A DNA stretch of 64,000 nt from Cupriavidus basilensis (lineage in GTDB: Bacteria > Pseudomonadota > Gammaproteobacteria > Burkholderiales > Burkholderiaceae), in contig NZ_CP010537.1 in NCBI RefSeq assembly GCF_000832305.1, positions 3,534,001 to 3,598,000 on the forward strand. Direction: 5' to 3'. Positions 47,036 to 53,611 of the stretch are shown in pieces. A program made the translations under genes and the position numbers. The first letter of the stretch is position 1. Every line of letters starts with the position of its first letter. Below the pieces are notes generated by a model. It was not told the DNA's origin, made no database searches, and saw nothing but the letters and a program-made list of their open reading frames with translations.

Positions 47036-48223
47036 CTAGCCTGGGCGCGGGCCGACGTATGCGGCACGCGGGCGGATCAGCTCGGCATCCGCACGCTGCT
47101 CCAGCGCGTGCGCGATCCAGCCGATGGAGCGGCCAAGCGCGAACATGCCGAAGGCCGCGCCGGGCGGCAGCCGCAGATGCCGGCGCAGCGCCACCAGTGC
47201 AAAATCGATCGATGGCCGCTGCCCCACCAGCGCAAAAGCGTCGTCGATGAACGCTTGCCATTGCGGGTGATGCGGGAGTATCCGTGCCAGCAGGCCGGCG
47301 GCGCGGATGTCGCCGGCGGGGTAGAGATGATGGCCAAACCCCGGCAGGTTCTCGCCGCGGGCAAGCCGCTCGCGCAGCTTCGATGCGGGCTGGGCCTCGC
47401 CGAGTTCGTCCCAGAGAGCCTCCACGCGGGCGGTGGTCCCGCCATGCAGGCCGCCGGTCAGCGCGGCCAGCCCAGCGACCACGGATGCGCGCAGGCTGGC
47501 GCCGGTGGACGCCACGCAGCGGGACGTGAAGCTCGACGCGTTCAGCTCATGGTCGGCGCAGAGCACCAGCGCCATGCGGATCAGGTCCGCGCCCTCTTCG
47601 TCCACCTGCCAGGCGCTGGCGCATTGCCGATGGACCGGCGCGCTGGCGGGCGCCGTGTGCAGCAGGCAGGCCGCCAGCAAACGCACCAGCGCGCCGCAGC
47701 CCTCGGCAAGGCGTTCCGGTGACCTTTGCCACTGCGCCGTGGGGTCGTCTTCGCTGGCGATGGTAAACAGCGGCAGCAGCGCCTCCTCGCTGCGCCGCCC
47801 GGAGAAGGCCGCCTGCATTGCCGCGAGGTGCGCCGGCGCAAGCGGCGCTGCGCCAAACGCCGCGTCCTGGGGGCACTGCCACAGCAATGCGGCCACCGCT
47901 TCCACGGTGTCCGACGCGGCCAACGCAACGGCATCCATACCCCGGTAGTAGAGCCGCCCGTCCTCAATCAAGGTGATCCCCGATTCCAGCACCGGCAAAC
48001 CCCAGCTCAACGTGGCCTTGGCCACCTCGCGAGGCTTGCGGCCACGTGTGCGCTGGCCGGCCAGGCGCGCAACGTCGTCGGCGAGATAGCGGCTCTCGCG
48101 GTGGGTTTCGCCATCGTGCGCGTGCAGCAAGCCACGGCTGACATAGGCATAGAGCGTCTGGCGGGACACGCCAAGCTGGGCGGCGGCTTCGGAGGAAGTC
48201 AGGTAGCGGGGCACGGGCGACAA
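47036..48223 (-). CDS. Citrate synthase family protein with N-terminal helix-turn-helix
   Basis: A 395-residue fusion. Residues 6-60 are an excisionase/MerR-like DNA-binding domain (YLTSSEAAAQLGVSRQTLYA, then YVSRGLLHAHDGETH). The rest is a citrate synthase fold with all catalytic positions visible: His in DHELNASSFT, His in GGLHGGT, and Asp in PSIDFAL; the usual GFGHRVY is GFGHHLY. Fusions of this kind are widespread in Burkholderiales, often beside CoA-transferase genes, and their function is unproven. A metabolite-sensing autoregulator is an attractive inference: a perfect palindrome lies just upstream. It converges on the amidohydrolase gene with 6 bases between. Confidence 0.92.
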   Translation of the reverse strand: MSPVPRYLTSSEAAAQLGVSRQTLYAYVSRGLLHAHDGETHRESRYLADDVARLAGQRTRGRKPREVAKATLSWGLPVLESGITLIEDGRLYYRGMDAVALAASDTVEAVAALLWQCPQDAAFGAAPLAPAHLAAMQAAFSGRRSEEALLPLFTIASEDDPTAQWQRSPERLAEGCGALVRLLAACLLHTAPASAPVHRQCASAWQVDEEGADLIRMALVLCADHELNASSFTSRCVASTGASLRASVVAGLAALTGGLHGGTTARVEALWDELGEAQPASKLRERLARGENLPGFGHHLYPAGDIRAAGLLARILPHHPQWQAFIDDAFALVGQRPSIDFALVALRRHLRLPPGAAFGMFALGRSIGWIAHALEQRADAELIRPRAAYVGPRPG

Positions 48224-48228
48224 AATCG

Positions 48229-48254
48229 ATCAACAAGTTGATTAAGTTAATCAA
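48229..48254. promoter_or_regulatory. Overlapping palindromic operator between citrate synthase-HTH and CoA-transferase genes
   Basis: TTGATTAA-G-TTAATCAA (48238-48254) is a perfect 8-1-8 palindrome, partly overlapped by ATCAAC-AA-GTTGAT (48229-48242). It lies in the divergent promoter region and is likely the target of the DNA-binding domain in the adjacent fusion. Promoter-like TTGATT and TATTAA hexamers for the CoA-transferase overlap it. Regulator assignment is inference. Confidence 0.7.
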
Positions 48255-48323
48255 TATTGACTATTAAAACAAGGAGCCTATGCTGCAAAGCACGAATTCC
48301 TGCCCCCCAACGGAGAACGCACC

Positions 48324-49742
48324 ATGCCCGGCCCCGGAGAATCCATGCTTTCAGCCACGAGTCCCACGACCGCCGCCACCCCTTTCCTTGGTGAGATCTG
48401 GCGCAGCGTGCACGGGGACGCCGCGTGGCTGGAGCACATTGCCGTGGCCGGCGCCGGTCACTTGCCCGCGGTCTTCCCCGTCACCGCCCTGGCCACCGCC
48501 GCCGTCGGCGCAGCCGCCCTGGCCATTGCCGAGTTCATCCACCAGGCCTGCGGGCATACGCTGCGTGTCCAGGTGGATCAACGTCTCGCTTCGCTATGGT
48601 TCGGCACTTCGCTGCGGCCGCAGGGCTGGGAATTGCCGCCGCAATGGGATCCGGTTGCCGGCGACTACCGGGCCAAGGACGGCTGGATCCGTCTTCACAC
48701 CAACGCCCCACATCACCGCGACGCTGCCCTCGCCGTGCTTGGCGTGGCGGCGCAAGCGGACAAGGCCGCCATTGCCCGGGCCGTATCCGGATGGGAAGCC
48801 AGCGCGCTGGAAACCGCCATCGTCGAGAACGGCGGCTGCTCGGCGGCGATGCGCACCGAGGCCGAATGGGCGGCCCATCCGCAGGGGATCGCCGTCAACA
48901 GCGAACCGCTGATGCACTGGACAACGTGCGCTGCGGGGCCTCGGCCAGCCTGGGCCATTGCCCCGGATCGCCCGTTGCGCGGCATCCGCGTGCTGGACCT
49001 GACCCGGATCCTGGCGGGCCCGGTGGCCACCCGCTTCCTGGCCGGCTTTGGCGCCGATGTGCTGCGCATCGACCCACCCGGCTGGGAAGAGCCAGGCACC
49101 GTGCCGGAAGTGGTGCTCGGCAAGCGCTGCGCCCGGCTCGATCTGAAAAGCGCGGCGGACCGGCAGGTGCTGGAGCGGCTGCTGAGCCAGGCCGACGTGA
49201 TGGTGCACGGCTACCGTCCCGAAGCCCTGGCGCGGCTTGGGCTGGATGCGCGGCGGCGCCGCGAGATCAATCCCGCGCTCGTGGATGTGTCGCTCGATGC
49301 CTATGGCTGGAGCGGGCCCTGGAAGGGCCGGCGCGGCTTCGACAGCCTGATCCAGATGAGCACCGGCATTGCCGATGCGGGCATGCGCGCCGCAGGCCTG
49401 GACCATCCCAAGCCGCTGCCGGTGCAGGCCATCGACCACGCCACCGGCTACCTGATGGCAACAGCGGCCATCCGCGGGCTGGCGCAGCGCCTGGCGACGG
49501 GCGCCGGCTGCGAGGTGCGAGCCTCGCTGGCGCGCACGGCGCATCTTTTGGTGGCGGGCACGGTCCTGCAAGGCCAAGCAACAATGCCGGCCCCCGAAAC
49601 GGCGGCCGACCTGGCCGCAGTCGCCGAGAACACCACGTGGGGCCCGGCACGCCGGATCAAGCCGCCCGCCATGGTGCAGGATGCGCCAATGCACTGGGAG
49701 CGCCCGGCCAGCAAGCTGGGTACCGCGCTGGCGCATTGGTAA
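48324..49742 (+). CDS. CaiB/BaiF-type CoA-transferase family protein with unusual domain order
   Basis: A 472-residue class III CoA-transferase-like protein, longer than the usual 380-430. The second half (from RPLRGIRVLDLTRILAGPVA, about residue 216) is the standard large domain with GKRCARLDLKS and the catalytic Asp in GFDSLIQ. The first half contains KDGWIRLHTNAPHHRDAAL and GCSAAMRTEAEWAAHPQG, which look like the small domain that normally follows the large one, so the order appears swapped. The ATG has a GGAG site. It diverges from the citrate synthase-HTH gene and may share its control. Confidence 0.9.
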   Translation: MPGPGESMLSATSPTTAATPFLGEIWRSVHGDAAWLEHIAVAGAGHLPAVFPVTALATAAVGAAALAIAEFIHQACGHTLRVQVDQRLASLWFGTSLRPQGWELPPQWDPVAGDYRAKDGWIRLHTNAPHHRDAALAVLGVAAQADKAAIARAVSGWEASALETAIVENGGCSAAMRTEAEWAAHPQGIAVNSEPLMHWTTCAAGPRPAWAIAPDRPLRGIRVLDLTRILAGPVATRFLAGFGADVLRIDPPGWEEPGTVPEVVLGKRCARLDLKSAADRQVLERLLSQADVMVHGYRPEALARLGLDARRRREINPALVDVSLDAYGWSGPWKGRRGFDSLIQMSTGIADAGMRAAGLDHPKPLPVQAIDHATGYLMATAAIRGLAQRLATGAGCEVRASLARTAHLLVAGTVLQGQATMPAPETAADLAAVAENTTWGPARRIKPPAMVQDAPMHWERPASKLGTALAHW

Positions 49743-49775
49743 GCCACGGCGGCAGGCCGCACCGGCGTGCTCCGC

Positions 49776-50777
49776 TTAGTCGATCTTCGCGCCCGAAGCC
49801 TTGATCACCTGGCCCCAGCGCTTCTGCTCGGCGGCAATGGTCTGGCCGAAGGCCTCCGGGCCCTGCCAGGCTGCCTCGGCGCCTTGCTGCTCCAGCTTGG
49901 CGCGGGTATCGGCTTCGCCCAGCACGGTCTGCAGCGCGCCGGACAGCTTGGCCACCACCTCCTTGGGCGTGCCCGCGGGCGCCAGCATGCCGTAGAAGCC
50001 GACCACCTCGAAGTTCTTCAGCCCGGCCTCTTCCATGGTCGGCACGTCAGGCAAGGCGGGCGAGCGATGCCTGGACGTCACCGCCAGCGCGCGCACCTTG
50101 CCGGCCTTGATGTATTGCGTGAACAGCGGGATCGAGTCGGCCATCATCTGCGCTTGGCCGCCCATCACATCGGTCAGAGCCGGGGCGCTGCCCTTGTAGG
50201 GAATGTGGACGATAAACGTGCCGCTGGCCTGCTTGAACATCTCCGGCATCAGGTGGGAGATACCGCCGTTGCCGCCCGAGGCAAAATTCAGCTTGCCGGG
50301 ATTGGCGCGCGCATAGCCAATGAACTCCTTGAGGTTGCGGGCCGGCACGTTGTTATTGACCACCATGACCAGCGGAATCAGCGCGGTGCGGGCCACCGGC
50401 GCAAAATCCCGCGGCATCACATACGGCAGCTTGGGATAGAGCGCGCCATTGATGGCCATCTGGCCGGTGTTGGCCAGCAACAGCGTGTAGCCGTCCGGCG
50501 CGGCCTTGGCGACGGAATCCGAGCCGATGTTGCCGGCCGCGCCGGCCTTATAGTCCAGCACCACTGACTGGCCCAGGATCGGCTGCAGCTTTTCGGCGAG
50601 GATGCGGGCGTGGGTGTCGACCGGGCCACCCGGCGGGAAGCCCACCACCAGGCGGATCGGTTTTTCCGGCCAGGCGGCAGCAGCGGGGGCCGCGCCCAGT
50701 GCCAGCGGCAGTGCGGCGCAGGCCAGCAGCACCGGCAAGCCGGGCAGGAATCGGTTATTTAATGTGTACTTCGCCAT
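49776..50777 (-). CDS. Bug/TctC-family substrate-binding protein
   Basis: A 333-residue periplasmic receptor with a signal peptide ending near APAAAAWPEK, the Bug mark PEKPIRLVVGFPPGGPVDTH and SVAKAAPDGYTLLLANTG. It converges with the CoA-transferase gene 33 bases away, so the substrate may be a carboxylate that this enzyme activates. No TctAB permease is near. Confidence 0.94.
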   Translation of the reverse strand: MAKYTLNNRFLPGLPVLLACAALPLALGAAPAAAAWPEKPIRLVVGFPPGGPVDTHARILAEKLQPILGQSVVLDYKAGAAGNIGSDSVAKAAPDGYTLLLANTGQMAINGALYPKLPYVMPRDFAPVARTALIPLVMVVNNNVPARNLKEFIGYARANPGKLNFASGGNGGISHLMPEMFKQASGTFIVHIPYKGSAPALTDVMGGQAQMMADSIPLFTQYIKAGKVRALAVTSRHRSPALPDVPTMEEAGLKNFEVVGFYGMLAPAGTPKEVVAKLSGALQTVLGEADTRAKLEQQGAEAAWQGPEAFGQTIAAEQKRWGQVIKASGAKID

Positions 50778-50907
50778 CAGGTCTTTTCTCCTCGTTTATA
50801 TTGCGGCCTTGCGTTGCCGGCGTGCGCCGGGGCGAGTCCTGGCCGGGCTCGTTGCCGCGCTCGTTGCCGGACACCCGCGAACACCCTTAATTGTGACGAT
50901 TTTATTA

Positions 50908-50919
50908 CATGGCGCCATG
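50908..50919. promoter_or_regulatory. Perfect palindrome in the Bug/MASE1 divergent gap
   Basis: CATGGCGCCATG is a 12-base perfect palindrome in a 288-base divergent gap, inside a local AT-rich patch (TTTTATTA on its left). No gene lies in the gap. It may be an operator for either gene; this is inference. Confidence 0.4.
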
Positions 50920-51065
50920 ATAGAAATCCCTGTGCAGGCTTATGATGCCCCTGCCCGGCCGCGCCATTGCGTCAGCCGCTTGCCGGCCTGGCGCGTTCAG
51001 ATAACGGCTGGCCGCCGCGCGCCGGCCTCGCATCCGTGCCCGGGCATCAGCCAAGGAAAGCCAAC

Positions 51066-52379
51066 GTGAAACCAACCAACCGAGCCGTCGTCCTGTTTTT
51101 GTGGGCTGCACTGTACTTCTGCTCCGGCTACATCTCGCACAAGCTCAACGGCCCGTTCTCCGCCACTGGCTATATCTGGCTGCCGGCCGGCGTGACCGTG
51201 GCCGCGTTCATGCTCACGCCGATGCCGCGCTGGCTGCCGGTAGGGCTGGCGTTCTTCGCCGCGCAGATGCTGCTGGGCTGGGTGGAGGGGCGCGACACGC
51301 TGCGCCTGATGCTGTTCTCGCTCGACGAGATCGGCTTTGCGGCAGTGGGCGTGGCGCTGGTCAGGCGCACGCACTTCTCGCTCGAAGGGCTGGCCTTCGT
51401 GCGCGGCGTGCTGATCGCCGGGGTGGTCAGCAGCGCCGCCAGCGCGGCGGTGGGCGCGGGCTGGTTCACGATCATGGAGGACGTGCCGTTCTGGCGCACC
51501 GCGCGCGTCTGGGCCGCGTCCGACCTGGTGGGGGTGCTGATCGTCACGCCGGTGCTGGCGGGCTGGTCGCGCTTTCGCGCCATGCGCTCAGGCGGCATGA
51601 GCGGCGGCGATTTCCTGTTTGGCCTGGGCGCGTTCGCCGCGCTGGTGCTGACCACCTTCTTTATCTTCGACAACAAGAGCCTGGGCCCGCTGCCTGCCGG
51701 CGTGGTGTTTGCGCTGACCTATATCCCCCTGTTCTTCGCTGCAGTGGTAACGCTGCTGTGGGGCGGCCGGGGCGGCTCGGTCGCGGTGGCGATCCTGGCG
51801 CTGTTCGTGCTGGTCAATACCGGCCAGGGCGATGGCCCGTTCGCCGAAAGCGCGGCCCACCATGGCCGCTCGCTGATGGAGGCCCAGCTATACCTGGCCG
51901 TGGCCGCCTTGCTGACGCTGCTGATCAGTACGCTGCGCACCAGCCGCGAGCAACTGCACCTGCAGTCGGCGCAGCGCCAGAATGATGTCAAGCTGGCACT
52001 CGCGGCCAGCGGCCAGCTGGTCTATTGCCTGGACCCGCGCAGCGGCACGCTGCGCTGGAGCGGCGACGTGGAACGCTCGCTAGGGGTGCGAGAAGATGCC
52101 TTCGGCAATCTCGACAATGTACTGGCTCACGTGCATGCCGACGACCGGTCCCGGGTGCGCGACCGCTGGCTGCGCGAGAGCGACGGCGACGGGGGGGGCG
52201 ACGGGGGTAGCGCAACCCGCACCGACCTGCTCTTTCGCCTGATGCTGCCCGCGGGCGACTGCACCATGGTGCTGGACATGAGCAGCCCGCTGCTGGACGG
52301 TGACGAGACCGTGGCGGTCATTGCCGGCGCATGGCGCCTGCAAGGCGCGGCTGTGATCGAGGAGCGCGACGCAGCATGA
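51066..52379 (+). CDS. MASE1-PAS membrane sensor without an output domain
   Basis: A 437-residue protein. GTG has an AAGGAAA site 7 bases upstream. Residues 1-300 carry the MASE1 sensor domain with about eight membrane helices (for example TNRAVVLFLWAALYFCSGYI and GYIWLPAGVTVAAFMLTPMP). Residues 310-425 are a PAS fold (VKLALAASGQLVYCLDPRSG, HADDRSRVRDRW). MASE1-PAS proteins normally continue into GGDEF, EAL or histidine-kinase domains; here translation stops inside the ATGA overlap with the next gene. No remnant of an output domain is visible downstream. It may signal by a partner protein or be a truncated paralogue. Confidence 0.88.
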   Translation: MKPTNRAVVLFLWAALYFCSGYISHKLNGPFSATGYIWLPAGVTVAAFMLTPMPRWLPVGLAFFAAQMLLGWVEGRDTLRLMLFSLDEIGFAAVGVALVRRTHFSLEGLAFVRGVLIAGVVSSAASAAVGAGWFTIMEDVPFWRTARVWAASDLVGVLIVTPVLAGWSRFRAMRSGGMSGGDFLFGLGAFAALVLTTFFIFDNKSLGPLPAGVVFALTYIPLFFAAVVTLLWGGRGGSVAVAILALFVLVNTGQGDGPFAESAAHHGRSLMEAQLYLAVAALLTLLISTLRTSREQLHLQSAQRQNDVKLALAASGQLVYCLDPRSGTLRWSGDVERSLGVREDAFGNLDNVLAHVHADDRSRVRDRWLRESDGDGGGDGGSATRTDLLFRLMLPAGDCTMVLDMSSPLLDGDETVAVIAGAWRLQGAAVIEERDAA

Positions 52380-53611
52380 CGGCTCTCAAGGGCAGCGGCA
52401 CGGGGGCCCTGCTCATCCATGGCTTGGGCGGCACGCAGTTCGACCTCGGCCCGATGCACAAGGCCCTGCGGCGCGCCGGGGTGGAAACCCACGCGGTGAC
52501 GCTGCCAGGACACGCAGGCACGCCCGAGGACCTGGTGCCCGTGCGGGCCGAGCAATGGCTCGACACCGTCACGCAGGCATACGATGAACTGGCCGGGCAG
52601 TACGAAACCTTTCATATCATGGGCATGTGCCTGGGCGGGCTTCTGGCCCTGGCGCTGGCCGAGCGCCGCCAGCACACCAAGGGCCGGCTGATCGCGCTGG
52701 CGGCCCCGGTCTACATCGACGGCTGGTCCACGCCCTGGTACCGCGCGCTGCGGCACCTGGTCTATCACATCCCCACGCTGCCCGCGCGCATGCGGGTGGA
52801 GGAAGACGAGCCGTTCGGCATCAAGAACGACCTGGTGCGCGCCATCGTCAAAGCCAAGTTCGAACGCGGCGACAACTTCCACTACCGCTGGGTGCCGCTG
52901 GCCTGCATCCGCCAGGTGGACCGGCTGCGCGGCTGGGTGCTCGACGGCGCCCACCGCATCGCCTGCCCCACGCTGGTGGTGAACGCGCGCGAGGACGAGC
53001 TGACCAGCCTGCGCTCGGCCGACTTCCTGGAGGCCACGGTCCCCAACGTGCGCAAGGTGGTGGTGGAAAACAGCTATCACATGATCTGCGTGGACAACGA
53101 CCGCGAGCTGGTGGTCAGCAACGTGCTCGAGTTCCTCGGCTTCGACCCGGCGCAGGCGCGCCGCCCGGCGCGGGCCAGGGTAGAAGTGCCCATGACCGGG
53201 GAAGCCGTCGCCGCCGTGGTAAACGAATACCTGCAGGCCCTCACCAGCGGACAATTCGAAGCGCTGTTCCCGCTGCTGGAGCCCGGCGTGCGCTGGCGCC
53301 ACCAGGGCGAGCATCCGCTGGCGGGAAGCTATGACGACCGCGACGCCGTCATCGGCATGTTTGCCAAGCTGGAGGAAATCGCCGGCAAGACGGTGCGCAT
53401 CACCGTCACCGCGCCGCCGCGCATCGAGGGCGCCAGCGCGCAGATCGACGTCGCGGCCTCCTCCGTCATGAACGGCGAGGCCCGGCACAGCCAGGGCACG
53501 CAAACCCTGCGCATGCGCAACGGGCGCATCTCTGCCGTGACCTTCCGGCCGGCCGACAGCGCCGACAACGCGGTGAGCGCCACCGAGCCCCTGCCGGCGC
53601 CTGCGGGCTAG
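52376..53611 (+). CDS. Alpha/beta hydrolase (Cys nucleophile) fused to a SnoaL-like domain
   Basis: A 411-residue fusion. Residues 8-265 are an alpha/beta hydrolase with oxyanion region LLIHGLGGTQFDL, nucleophile elbow GMCLGG (Cys85 where Ser is usual), Asp207 (NAREDELTS) and His235 (NSYHMICVD). Cys in the elbow is known from dienelactone hydrolases and PHA synthases. Residues 275-395 resemble a SnoaL/NTF2-like pocket domain (EYLQALTSGQFEALFPLLEP, YDDRDAVIGMFAKLEE). Its start overlaps the sensor stop. The last base pairs overlap the convergent patatin stop. Substrate unknown; an ester, thioester or lactone is expected. Confidence 0.88.
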   Translation: MTALKGSGTGALLIHGLGGTQFDLGPMHKALRRAGVETHAVTLPGHAGTPEDLVPVRAEQWLDTVTQAYDELAGQYETFHIMGMCLGGLLALALAERRQHTKGRLIALAAPVYIDGWSTPWYRALRHLVYHIPTLPARMRVEEDEPFGIKNDLVRAIVKAKFERGDNFHYRWVPLACIRQVDRLRGWVLDGAHRIACPTLVVNAREDELTSLRSADFLEATVPNVRKVVVENSYHMICVDNDRELVVSNVLEFLGFDPAQARRPARARVEVPMTGEAVAAVVNEYLQALTSGQFEALFPLLEPGVRWRHQGEHPLAGSYDDRDAVIGMFAKLEEIAGKTVRITVTAPPRIEGASAQIDVAASSVMNGEARHSQGTQTLRMRNGRISAVTFRPADSADNAVSATEPLPAPAG

